64,000 nt of DNA, from assembly GCF_000744225.1 (NCBI RefSeq), contig NZ_JQLN01000006.1, positions 124,001-188,000 of the forward strand. Direction: 5' to 3'. The stretch comes from Kitasatospora mediocidica KCTC 9733 (lineage in GTDB: Bacteria; Actinomycetota; Actinomycetes; Streptomycetales; Streptomycetaceae). This document shows positions 42,726 through 51,394 of the stretch, one piece after another. Below the pieces are notes generated by a model. It was not told the DNA's origin. It did not search any database and saw only the letters and a program-made list of their open reading frames with translations. The number at the start of each line of letters is the position of its first letter. Position 1 is the first letter of the stretch. A program made the translations under genes and the position numbers.

Positions 42726-44024
42726 TTGACATCGACGACACTGGCCGCCGGCGGGGACGAGCAGACCTCGCAGTCGCCGGCGGCCTTCCCGGACGGTCGG
42801 TTCCGCGCGCTGTGGGCCGCCACCGGCCTGTCCCAGGTCGGCTCGGCGGTCAGCAACGTCACGATTCCGGTCTGTGCGGCGGTCACGCTGGGCGCCTCGG
42901 CCCTGGAGATGACCTGGCTGGCGGTGATCGAGCTGCTCCCGTCGCTGCTGATCAGGATTCCGGCGGCCTCGTGGTCCGACGGGCTGCGCCGTCCGCGCGC
43001 GCCGGTGATGGCGGCGTGCAACCTGGTGCAGGCCGCCGTCATGGGGTTGGTGCCGCTGCTGTGGTGGCTGGGGGCGCTGAACATCGTGCTGCTGCTGGTG
43101 CTGGCCGCCGTGGCCTCGTTCGCGCTCGGCGTGTACTCCGCGCTGGCCAGTCCGCTGCTGGTGCAGATCGTGCCGAAGGCGCACCTGGTGGAGGCCAACG
43201 GCAAGATGTCGGCGACCCGGAGTGTGGCGGACATCAGCGGGCCCGCGCTCGGCGGGGCGCTGCTCGCGCGGATCGCGGCGCCGTCGGTGGTGCTGGTGGA
43301 CGCGCTGTCGTTCCTGCTGTCCGCCGCCCTGCTGAGCAGAGTGCGGACCGAAAAGGTGGCCCAGGGTGCCACCACAGGCGCCCCGAAAGCGGCGAAGGAG
43401 AGGCTCGGCGCCGCCGCGAACGTGCGGCTGGCACGCGCGATGGCGCGACAGTCCGGTGTCCGGGCCATGGTGGCCGTGGCGTTCGTCAACGGTCTCACGC
43501 AGCCGGTGCTGGTGCTCTTCCTGGTGCGGTCCGTCCACATGCGGCCGTCGTTGATCGGTTCGCTGCTGGCCTTCGGCGCCGTCGGCGGGGTGGCCGGCGG
43601 CATGCTCGTCGGGCGGGCGCAGAAGTCGCTGGGCTCGGGCCGGACGGTGGCCGTGGGCGCCGCCGCCAGCCTGCTGTCGCTCGCGCTGCTCCCCTTCGCG
43701 TCGGCCGGGCCGAGCGCGATGGCCGGGCTGGTGCTGCTGGAACTCGCCGGGAGCTTCGGCGGGACGCTGCTGGTCGCCACGGTCTTCGGCGGCCTCCAGG
43801 CGGCGGCGCCGCGCGAGCGGATCGCGCAGGTGATGGCGATGGCCTGGGTGCAGTTGCAGGCCGCCGGCCTGATCGGGGTCCCGATCGGTGGGGCGCTGGC
43901 CATCGGGTACGGAACGCGGTGGGCGATGGTCGTCGCGTTCGCGGTGCTGGCCCTCGCCCTCGGCCCGCAGCTGGTCCGCTGGGCCCTGACGCGGTGGGCT
44001 CCGGACCCGCCGATCGCGATGTGA
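42726..44024 (+). CDS. MFS efflux transporter of the peptide operon
   Basis: A 432-aa MFS (MFS_3/enterobactin-exporter-like) transporter with 12 predicted helices. The first motif region is FRALWAATGLSQVGSAVSNVTIPVCA (~28-53). The loop 2-3 signature is degenerate (SWSDGLRRPRAP), as is typical of this subfamily. TTG 42726 is preceded by AAGGGGCGAG. Its place suggests export of the operon's product and self-protection. Confidence 0.87.
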   Translation: MTSTTLAAGGDEQTSQSPAAFPDGRFRALWAATGLSQVGSAVSNVTIPVCAAVTLGASALEMTWLAVIELLPSLLIRIPAASWSDGLRRPRAPVMAACNLVQAAVMGLVPLLWWLGALNIVLLLVLAAVASFALGVYSALASPLLVQIVPKAHLVEANGKMSATRSVADISGPALGGALLARIAAPSVVLVDALSFLLSAALLSRVRTEKVAQGATTGAPKAAKERLGAAANVRLARAMARQSGVRAMVAVAFVNGLTQPVLVLFLVRSVHMRPSLIGSLLAFGAVGGVAGGMLVGRAQKSLGSGRTVAVGAAASLLSLALLPFASAGPSAMAGLVLLELAGSFGGTLLVATVFGGLQAAAPRERIAQVMAMAWVQLQAAGLIGVPIGGALAIGYGTRWAMVVAFAVLALALGPQLVRWALTRWAPDPPIAM

Positions 44025-44040
44025 GCGGACGGGGCGTCTG

Positions 44041-44310
44041 ATGTACCTGACCAAGACCACGGTGGACACGCCCGGCGACGGGCCGCAGTCCGCGGAGCAG
44101 CTGCACCGGCAACTGCTCCGCAGCACGGCGGGCAGCGACAGCCTGCAGCACGCGCATATCGAGGTCCATCCGGACTTCGTGGTGTTCAGCCTCTACGTAC
44201 AGGCCCACGACCTGCTGGACGCGGCGCGGGTGGCCGAGCAGCTCTGCTGCCGGACCATGGCCAGCGCCTGCCACGGCTGGGCCGTCCGCTCCACCGAGGT
44301 GGGCCCCTGA
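44041..44310 (+). CDS. Hypothetical 89-aa protein of the peptide operon
   Basis: An 89-aa soluble protein (MYLTKTTVDTPGDGPQ ...) with a beta-strand-like HAHIEVHPDFVVFSLYVQA stretch at residues 38-56, a Cys pair CC (~69-70) and a further Cys in ACHGWAV. ATG 44041 lies 16 bp after the MFS stop, so it belongs to the operon. I recognise no family. Size and place would suit a peptide-recognition or scaffold protein, but nothing proves that. Confidence 0.55.
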   Translation: MYLTKTTVDTPGDGPQSAEQLHRQLLRSTAGSDSLQHAHIEVHPDFVVFSLYVQAHDLLDAARVAEQLCCRTMASACHGWAVRSTEVGP

Positions 44311-44334
44311 GGGTCGCGGTGGGGCGGATCCGTG

Positions 44335-45351
44335 CTATTCGAGGTCGTCCGGGGTGATCCAGGCCCGCGAGACGGCCTGGGCTCCGGCCTGGAATCTGCT
44401 GCGTGCGCCTAGCCTGGTGTGCAGGTCCGCCGCGACCCGGCGGGCCGTGCGGACCGAGACGCCCAGCTGGCGGGCGATGGCTTCGTCGGTCAGCCCTGCT
44501 GCCAGCAGCCGCAGGACCTGCCGCTCCTGGCTGGACAGCCCGTCGTCGTCGCGACGGCGACAGGCGCCGAGCGCCGTCGCGGAGCGCCAGACCGAGTTGA
44601 ACAGGGCGGTCAGTGCCGTGATGACGCCGACACTGGAGATCACGATCGCCGCCGTGCCGCCCTCGGCCGGCTCGAGCGGCACCACCGCCACCCGGCGGTC
44701 CACGACGAGCATCCGCAGCGGCAGCGACGCGGTGGTGCGGACCTCACTGCCGAGCCCGCCGAGCCACTGGGCGTACTCCAGGGTCGGCTTGTGGTTGCGC
44801 ACGCTGTCCTGGTAGACCGTGCGGACCCGCACCCCGCGTTCGATCGCCTCGGCGTCCAGCACCCGGCTGGCGTTGAGGTTCTCCTCGGACTGGGCACCGC
44901 CCGGCATGAACGAGCAGGCCTCCCACTCGCAGGAGCGCGCGAGCCGGCTCAGCCGGTCGCGGATGGCGTCGATGCCGGACAGGCGCTCGATCTCGGAGTT
45001 CGCGTCCGCGTCCGAGGCGGAGTCGGCCGGCCGGCTCTCGGCGCGCTCGGCCAGCAGGAGGGACAGCGCGGCCGTGCCCTCCTCGATCTGCTGGTGCCGA
45101 CGGGCCATCTCGGCCTGCTGACGGGCGACCAGGGCGGAGAGGCCGACCTCGGGACGTACGGCCTTCGGCCCGGGCCGGCCCGGGAACACCTGGAGCAGTG
45201 AGATACCGGTGAGCTCGTCGAGCGCGACGCGTAACTGGTCGTGGTCGACGTGGAGCCGGCGGGAGAGCACGTCGAGGCCCTCGTCCGGGTGTTGAAGCAT
45301 CGCAAGGTACACAGACTCGGCGAGGCTGCTCAGCCCAAGCCCTTGGAACAT
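44335..45351 (-). CDS. LuxR-type regulator with TrmB-like N-terminal domain
   Basis: A 338-aa regulator. The first 75 residues are a TrmB-like winged helix (LAESVYLAMLQHPDEGLDVLSRRLHVDHDQLRVALDEL). A PLD-like sensor region follows, and the C-terminus is a LuxR helix-turn-helix (LSSQERQVLRLLAAGLTDEAIARQLGVSVRTARRVAADL, ~275-315). Such proteins are common pathway-specific regulators in Streptomyces. ATG 45351 is preceded by GGGAG at 6 bases. It converges on the peptide operon and is divergent from the M16 peptidase pair. Confidence 0.87.
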   Translation of the reverse strand: MFQGLGLSSLAESVYLAMLQHPDEGLDVLSRRLHVDHDQLRVALDELTGISLLQVFPGRPGPKAVRPEVGLSALVARQQAEMARRHQQIEEGTAALSLLLAERAESRPADSASDADANSEIERLSGIDAIRDRLSRLARSCEWEACSFMPGGAQSEENLNASRVLDAEAIERGVRVRTVYQDSVRNHKPTLEYAQWLGGLGSEVRTTASLPLRMLVVDRRVAVVPLEPAEGGTAAIVISSVGVITALTALFNSVWRSATALGACRRRDDDGLSSQERQVLRLLAAGLTDEAIARQLGVSVRTARRVAADLHTRLGARSRFQAGAQAVSRAWITPDDLE

Positions 45352-45803
45352 TGGCCACTCCCTCTGTCGCGGTTCGGCGACGGACTTTGGCGCACGTCTC
45401 CTCCCGGTTCTGCTCATGTAGTCGCCACATCTGTCAACTGGTCTTCACAGAGTGACACTTGACGTGCTGTCCGACAAGGGAGCCGGTCGGGACACCCGTC
45501 GGTGATCGCAGCGCCGGCGGTCGGGGCGGCGGGTGCTGCGAGATGGGTCCGGTGGTCGGAGATCGCTCGAACTACGGTGGATTGTAGTGGAGTTCGGCTG
45601 GAGCGATACTCCTGTGCGGTGGCGGATGGCGCCGCTGGGCCGCGGCGGGCCGCGTCAGCCCGAGGGGGTGGCCGAAAGCTGCACCGGAGCGCGGCGGCCC
45701 GAACCGGCCCGCTTCCGCACGTCCGGCCGCTTTCGCCCGCCCGCCCGGGCTGACCGCAACTGACCACTTCCGGCCGACGCCTCGCGCCGCGTATCCATGG
45801 GGC
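45352..45803. other. Regulatory region between the LuxR gene and M16 peptidase genes
   Basis: A 452-bp gene-free stretch. GTCAA at 45433 faces TTGAC at 45459 as a weak dyad (minus-strand TTGACA at 45432-45437). No firm promoter can be assigned. Its size and divergent setting suggest shared control. Confidence 0.35.
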
Positions 45804-47147
45804 ATGGCACTGACGACGCATACCAGGTCCCGGTCCGGCTCCGGGTCCGGCTCCCCGGGCCCGAGGCAGCGGGTCGTCGAGCGCGGAACGCTCGGCAACG
45901 GACTGCGGCTGGTGCTGAGCCCGGACCGGCACGCCCTCGTCGCGGCCGTCGCGGTCGTCTACGACGTGGGGACGCGGACCGAGCCCGAGGGCCGCTCGGG
46001 GTTCGCCCACCTCTTCGAACACCTCATGTTCCAGGGCTCGGTGGGTCTGCGGAACGCCGCGTACACCCGGCACGTGGAGCGGTCCGGCGGCACCTTCCGC
46101 GGCTCCACGCACCTCGACCTCACCCAGTACGGCGAGGTCGCCCCCGCCAACGCCCTGCAGCGGATGCTCTATCTGGAGTCCGACCGGATGCGCGGCCTGC
46201 GACTCACCGAGGCGAACCTCGCCAACCAGATCTCGGTGGTCAAGGAGGAGATCCGGGCCAACGTCCTGAGCCGGCCGTACGGCGCTCTGCCCTGGCCCCG
46301 GCTGCCGTCGCTGATGTTCGACACCTTCCCCAACACCCATGACGGCCGGGGCTCGTTCGCCGATCTGGAGCGGGCTACCCGTTCGGAGGCAGCCGACTTC
46401 TTCGACCGCTACTACGCCCCGGGCAACGCCGTGCTGTGCGTCTGCGGAGACTTCGACCCCGATCGCGCGCGCCGGGGCATCGAGCGCTACTTCGGCGACA
46501 TCCCGGCCCGACCGGTGCCCGCCCCCGCCGACGTCCGCGAGCCCGAGCGGGCCGGTGAGCGCCGCGCATGCTACCGGGACCCGCTGGCACCCCGGCCGGC
46601 GATCGCCTGGGGCTGGCGGGTGCCTGATCCGATCGAAGACCTCGACGGGTTCCTGCCCTACCTGCTGCTGGCCGGTCTGCTGGCCGGCCCGGACACCTCC
46701 CGCCTGGTCCGGCGCCTGGTCTCGGTGGACCGGACGGCGACGTCGGTCACCGGCCGGGTCGGCTTCCTCGGCGACCCGTTCGCCCTGCGTGACCCGACGG
46801 CCCTGGTGTTCCAGGCCCGGCTGCCGGCCGACGGTGACCCGTGGCGGCTCCTGGACGCCGTCGACGAGGAGATCGAGCGACTCGCCCTGGACGGCCCCGA
46901 CCCGGCCGAACTCGACGGCGTCGCCGCACGGGTGGTCGTCAAGCAATTGGAGCGCACCGACTCGGCGCTGGGCCGCGCCGAACGGCTGGCCGTCTTCGAG
47001 TTGCAACGCGACGACCCGCTCCTCCTCGGCGAACTGCCGCGCCTGCTCGGCTCGGTGGGAGCGGACGCGGTGCGCGAGGCGGCCGGGCGGCTGACCCCGG
47101 ACCGGCGCTCGGCCATCGAGGTCGTGCCCGGGGCCGGAACCCGGTGA
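45804..47147 (+). CDS. M16 zinc peptidase, catalytic subunit
   Basis: A 447-aa M16B (pitrilysin-fold) peptidase. The inverted zinc motif is H69-L-F-E-H73 (HLFEHLMF), with the third ligand E149 (VVKEEIRAN) at the expected 76-residue spacing. It has two homologous halves, as in the family. Its GTG-overlap partner 47144-48490 lacks the motif, so the two should form a heterodimer like other M16B pairs that cut short peptides. Next to the RiPP-like operon it is a good candidate for leader removal; that is inference. Confidence 0.92.
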   Translation: MALTTHTRSRSGSGSGSPGPRQRVVERGTLGNGLRLVLSPDRHALVAAVAVVYDVGTRTEPEGRSGFAHLFEHLMFQGSVGLRNAAYTRHVERSGGTFRGSTHLDLTQYGEVAPANALQRMLYLESDRMRGLRLTEANLANQISVVKEEIRANVLSRPYGALPWPRLPSLMFDTFPNTHDGRGSFADLERATRSEAADFFDRYYAPGNAVLCVCGDFDPDRARRGIERYFGDIPARPVPAPADVREPERAGERRACYRDPLAPRPAIAWGWRVPDPIEDLDGFLPYLLLAGLLAGPDTSRLVRRLVSVDRTATSVTGRVGFLGDPFALRDPTALVFQARLPADGDPWRLLDAVDEEIERLALDGPDPAELDGVAARVVVKQLERTDSALGRAERLAVFELQRDDPLLLGELPRLLGSVGADAVREAAGRLTPDRRSAIEVVPGAGTR

Positions 47148-48490
47148 CCCGGCCACCCGCGCGAAGGCTTCCCACGCGAAGGCTTCCCGCGCTCGGCGCG
47201 GTGCGGCCGGTGCGCGTCCCCGAGCATGTCGAGAGCACGCTGCCCAACGGCCTCAGGGTGCTGGCCGTCCAGCGCCACGGCGAGCCGCTGGCGGAGATCA
47301 GGCTACGGATCCCGTTCGCCGGTGCGGATCCCGCGCCGGCCCGACTACTCGCGCGCACCCTCTTCTCGGGCAGCACGTCCGGGTCGGCGGCCCGGACGGC
47401 AGCGGCCGTCCGGGACCTCGGCGCCACCCTCGGCGTCGAGGTCGACCAGGACCGGTTGCGGATCAGCGGCCGAGCGCCGGTCGGCGCCCTGGACCGGCTG
47501 CTCGCGACGGTGGCCCAGGCCCTCGAAGCGGCCGCCTACCCGCCGTCCGAGGTCGCCACCGCCCGTGCCGCCCTCGCCGACCGGCTGCGCACGGACCGGT
47601 GCGAGCCGGCCCGGCTGGCGGGGGCGGCGCTCGCCGCGCGGATCTATCCCGGCCACCCGTACCGCCTGGACGCGCCCGAGCCCGAGGAGGTGGCCTCGGT
47701 GCAGGCGGGGGAGCTGCGCGCCCTGCACGCGCGGCTGGTCCGGCCGGCCGGCAGCACCCTGGTCGTGGTCGGCGACCTGGATCCGCAGGCCGTCGTCGCG
47801 GTCGCGGCGCGTCAACTGGCGGGCTGGACCGGCGCGGTGAGCGAGTACGCGCTGCCCCCGGTGCCGCCGCTCCGACCCGGTGCGCTGCTCCTGGTCGACC
47901 GGCCCGGGAGCACGCGGTCGTCCCTGCGGATGGCCTTTCCGGCGGTCCCGCGCGGCCACCCGGACAACCCGGCGCTGCGGCTGGCGAACCTCGTCTTCGG
48001 CGGCTACTTCTGCTCGCGCTGGACCGCCAACCTGCGGGAGGACAAGGGCTACACCTACGGCCCGAGCTCGGTGATCCAGGACCGGCGGGCCGGGGCGCGG
48101 CTGATCGCCTCGGCCGAGGTGGCCGCCGAGCACGCGGCCGCGGCACTCGGCGAGACGCTCTACGAACTCGCCAGGATGGCCTGCCTGCCGCCGGGGCAGG
48201 CCGAACTGGACCGCGCGCGCGGCTACACGCTCGGCGCGCTGGTGGTGCTCGGCATGTCCACCCACCGTGACCTCGCCGACCTCGCCGCCGGCCTCGTCGA
48301 CGGCGGACTGCCGCTGACGTACCTGGCCGGGTACGCCGACCGGCTCGCGGCGGCCACCGTCGAGGAGGTGCACGAGGCCGCCCGCCGTTACCTCGCGCCG
48401 TCGGGCGCGGTCACCGTACTGCTCGCCGACGCGCAGCGGGTGGGGCACGCGGTCGCGGCGCTGACGCCGGTGACGGTCCGGCGGGGCTGA
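47144..48490 (+). CDS. M16 peptidase-like, non-catalytic subunit
   Basis: A 448-aa M16-fold protein. The first-half zinc site is absent: residues 67-71 read RLLAR instead of HxxEH. The substrate-binding Arg/Tyr loop of M16B partners is present (LREDKGYTYGPSS, ~301-313). That is the classic split of a catalytic plus substrate-binding pair. GTG 47144 overlaps the previous stop by 4 bp, so the two are coupled. A 13-bp direct repeat (GCGAAGGCTTCCC) at 47160-47187 lengthens its N-terminus. Confidence 0.9.
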   Translation: MTRPPARRLPTRRLPALGAVRPVRVPEHVESTLPNGLRVLAVQRHGEPLAEIRLRIPFAGADPAPARLLARTLFSGSTSGSAARTAAAVRDLGATLGVEVDQDRLRISGRAPVGALDRLLATVAQALEAAAYPPSEVATARAALADRLRTDRCEPARLAGAALAARIYPGHPYRLDAPEPEEVASVQAGELRALHARLVRPAGSTLVVVGDLDPQAVVAVAARQLAGWTGAVSEYALPPVPPLRPGALLLVDRPGSTRSSLRMAFPAVPRGHPDNPALRLANLVFGGYFCSRWTANLREDKGYTYGPSSVIQDRRAGARLIASAEVAAEHAAAALGETLYELARMACLPPGQAELDRARGYTLGALVVLGMSTHRDLADLAAGLVDGGLPLTYLAGYADRLAAATVEEVHEAARRYLAPSGAVTVLLADAQRVGHAVAALTPVTVRRG

Positions 48491-48640
48491 CGGGGGTCGA
48501 CGATGCGACCCCTGTCAGTCAGTCGGTGCGGAACTCGCGGTAATCGGCTGGCAGATCGGGTTCGACGGCGCTAGGCTCCCCGCGATGATGACTCACTCCG
48601 ACAGCAGAATGGGGGACCCGTCCACGCAAGGTGAGTGCTG

Positions 48641-50077
48641 ATGCTCACTCAGACCGTGCACGGTGATTCCCGACTTTCCCTCTGGCTGCGCGTGCGCGAG
48701 TACGCCGTGCCGCCGTCCATGATCGAGACCGCGACCGCTCGCCGCTCTGCCGGCGACTGGGCCGGCGCCTGTGCCGCCGCGGGTTTCGACGTCGATCTCA
48801 ACCTGCGCGCCGCGGCGCGCACGTACGGCCGGGAGTTGGCAGCCCGGATCCGCGCCGACCTTCGTCGGCTGGCTCCCGACCTGCTGCGCTGGCACATGCC
48901 CAGGGTCGCGCCCGACGGACTGTTGCGCCCGGGGCTGACCCTCACGCTGGCCCGGTACGACCCTGCGGGGCGTCACGGCCCGGGACCGGTGCACCTGGTG
49001 GTGCGGACTCCGCCCGCCTGGGCGGACGGCGGTCAGCGGATCAGCCTCGCGCTGTGGGACGGCTCGCACGCCGAGACCGGCGGCCACCCGCCCGGGCAGC
49101 CGCCTGCGCCGGCGCATCCGCATCTGCGGCCGAACCGGCAGTTCCGTCTGGATCTGCACCGCCATCTGTGGGACGCGCACAGGTCCGACGAGCTGCGGAC
49201 CCGGTCCGGGGCCGATCGGCCGCCCGCCGACGGCCGCCCATCGGCGGACCCGGACTTTCTGGGGCTGTTGCCGCCGGGGCACGGCTGCGCCGTCGACCGG
49301 TGGGCGGCCGAGGCGGGGATCCTGCTCCGCGCCGAGGGGCGTTCGTCAGGGCGCCTGCGGGTGCGCTGCGGGACCCGTCACCGGCTGGTCCTGGACGCCC
49401 AGGTGGACTCGGACCTGGGCCTGACGGTGGCCGCGGCGGCGCCCGCCGACGGTGACGCCCGCGCGCCGCTGCTGGTCCTGCCCGACGCCGCGACCTGGGT
49501 GCTGCCCGACCTGGAACTGGTCCGCGCCGGTTCGATCGAGGTCGACCGGCTGCACCCGCTGGTCGCTTCCGCGCTGGCGCCGGACCACGCGCCGGCCGGT
49601 CCGTCCCTGCCGCCGGACCGGGCAGGCCGGCCGCGCCTGGTGGAGTGCCGGGGAGCCGTGCACCGGATCGCCCTGGTCGACGGGGTGTTGGTGCCGTTGG
49701 ACCACGACCCGGCCGAGATCCGCCGGGAGGAGCTGCTGGTCGCGCTGAGCGGCACTCCGCTGCCCTGCCTGCGGGCGATCGACGCCGCGCATCGTCGTCC
49801 GGACTGCCTCACCGGCGTCCGCGAACGCCTGGACCATGGCGACACCGCCGGTGCGCTGGCCGTCGTCGAAGGCCTGCTGGGCCCCGGCGCGGTGTTGCGC
49901 AGCGGCGATCTGCGCGACGAACTGGAGGCGGCCGCGCTGCGGCGGATCACCTACGGACTCTTCAGAGCAGGCCTGGTGGGACCAGCGCCCGCTCGCATGG
50001 CTCCCCATCGCTCCCGCCCGACCGACGCCTTTCCCGGCGACCGCCGCTCCCGCCCGCGCCTGGCGCACCTGCGCTGA
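48641..50077 (+). CDS. Hypothetical protein of the MoxR-VWA triad
   Basis: A 478-aa soluble protein with no family I recognise. It has an Arg-rich N-terminal region (MIETATARRSAGDWAGACAAAGFDVDLNLRAAARTYG, ~27-63), a middle section with repeated beta-strand patterns, and an Arg/Pro-rich tail. ATG 48641 has AGGTGA at 7 bases. It is followed after 51 bp by a MoxR-type ATPase and then a VWA/metallopeptidase gene, an arrangement found repeatedly in actinobacteria. It probably provides the target or adaptor of that module, which is inference. Confidence 0.65.
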   Translation: MLTQTVHGDSRLSLWLRVREYAVPPSMIETATARRSAGDWAGACAAAGFDVDLNLRAAARTYGRELAARIRADLRRLAPDLLRWHMPRVAPDGLLRPGLTLTLARYDPAGRHGPGPVHLVVRTPPAWADGGQRISLALWDGSHAETGGHPPGQPPAPAHPHLRPNRQFRLDLHRHLWDAHRSDELRTRSGADRPPADGRPSADPDFLGLLPPGHGCAVDRWAAEAGILLRAEGRSSGRLRVRCGTRHRLVLDAQVDSDLGLTVAAAAPADGDARAPLLVLPDAATWVLPDLELVRAGSIEVDRLHPLVASALAPDHAPAGPSLPPDRAGRPRLVECRGAVHRIALVDGVLVPLDHDPAEIRREELLVALSGTPLPCLRAIDAAHRRPDCLTGVRERLDHGDTAGALAVVEGLLGPGAVLRSGDLRDELEAAALRRITYGLFRAGLVGPAPARMAPHRSRPTDAFPGDRRSRPRLAHLR

Positions 50078-50128
50078 CCCCGGGGACCTCCGTCCCCTTC
50101 CACCACGAACCCCCTCAGGTGATCACCC

Positions 50129-51394
50129 ATGCCCATGTGCACCCCGTCCGTCGCCCTCTCCGACCCGGCTTCCGCCTCCCAACTCGACCTGGCCGGAGAC
50201 CTGTTGGCCCTGCTGCGCGACACCACCACCGAACCTCGTCCCGACACCCAGCTGGAGGCCCTGACGCTGGCGGTGGCCGCCGACCTGCCCGTGCTGCTCT
50301 GGGGAGAACCGGGGATCGGCAAGACCGCCGCCCTGACCCAACTCGCCACCTCCCTGGACCTGCCGCTGACCACCGTGATCGCCAGCGTCCACGAGCCGTC
50401 CGACTTCTCGGGGCTGCCCATCGTCGGCGACGATCCCACCGTGCAGGGTGTCCCGATGGCCCCGCCGGACTGGGCCGTGCGGCTGGTGCGGGCCGGCCGC
50501 GGGCTGCTCTTCCTGGACGAGCTGTCCACCGCGCCGCCTGCCGTGCAGGCCGCGTTGCTGCGCCTGGTGCTGGAGCGGCGCATCGGCGCCCTTCAACTCC
50601 CGCCGGGCGTAAGGATCGTGGCCGCCGCCAATCCGCGCTCCTCGGCCGCCGACGGCTGGGAGCTGAGCCCGCCGCTGGCCAACCGGTTCGTCCATCTCCA
50701 GTGGACCCACGACCATGAGGTCGTGGTCCGCGGCCTGGGCGGCACCTGGCCCCGGGCGACCCTGCCCCGGCTCGACCCGCAGGCACTGCCGGCGGCGGTG
50801 GCCTTCGCCCGGCGCGCGGTGTGCGGGTTGCTGGCCGCCCGTCCCGCGCTCGTGCACCGGCTGCCCGGCAACGAGACCCGGCGGGGCGGGCCCTGGCCGT
50901 CGCCGCGGAGCTGGGACATGACGCTGTGCCTGGTTGCCTTCGCGACGGCGGCCGGCGCGGATCGTGACGTGCTGTCCCTGCTGGTCCGGGGCACGGTGGG
51001 GGACGGCCCGGGGCTGGAACTGCTGGCGAGCCTGGACCGGCTGGACCTCCCGGATCCCGAGGAGCTGCTCGCCGACCCGGCCGCCGCCGTACTGCCCGAG
51101 CGGGGGGATCTGCGCCAGGCCGTGCTGGACGGCGTGGTGGCCGCCGTCCGCACGCGTCCGGAGCAGTCCCGCTGGGACGCGGCGTGGGCGCTGCTGGTCC
51201 GGGCGCTGGAGACCGGCGCCCCGGACCTCGTGGTCGTCCCCGCGACCACCCTCGCCTCGCTGCGCCGCGAGGGCTGGGACGTTCCGGCCGCGATCGAACG
51301 GCTGGCCGGCGCGGTGGCCCTCTCCCAGCGGGCGGACCGGGCGGCGGAGCGGACGGCGGACCGCGTCGGGTCCGCCGCGGAGGCGGGCCGATGA
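50129..51394 (+). CDS. MoxR-type AAA+ ATPase
   Basis: A 421-aa AAA+ ATPase. Walker A is GEPGIGKTA (59-67), Walker B is LLFLDEL (126-132), and the sensor-1 region is IVAAANPRSSA (~165). MoxR ATPases work with VWA proteins as chaperone-like modules that remodel or activate partners. Its stop overlaps the VWA gene start (ATGA at 51391), typical of the RavA-ViaA-like couples. Confidence 0.9.
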   Translation: MPMCTPSVALSDPASASQLDLAGDLLALLRDTTTEPRPDTQLEALTLAVAADLPVLLWGEPGIGKTAALTQLATSLDLPLTTVIASVHEPSDFSGLPIVGDDPTVQGVPMAPPDWAVRLVRAGRGLLFLDELSTAPPAVQAALLRLVLERRIGALQLPPGVRIVAAANPRSSAADGWELSPPLANRFVHLQWTHDHEVVVRGLGGTWPRATLPRLDPQALPAAVAFARRAVCGLLAARPALVHRLPGNETRRGGPWPSPRSWDMTLCLVAFATAAGADRDVLSLLVRGTVGDGPGLELLASLDRLDLPDPEELLADPAAAVLPERGDLRQAVLDGVVAAVRTRPEQSRWDAAWALLVRALETGAPDLVVVPATTLASLRREGWDVPAAIERLAGAVALSQRADRAAERTADRVGSAAEAGR

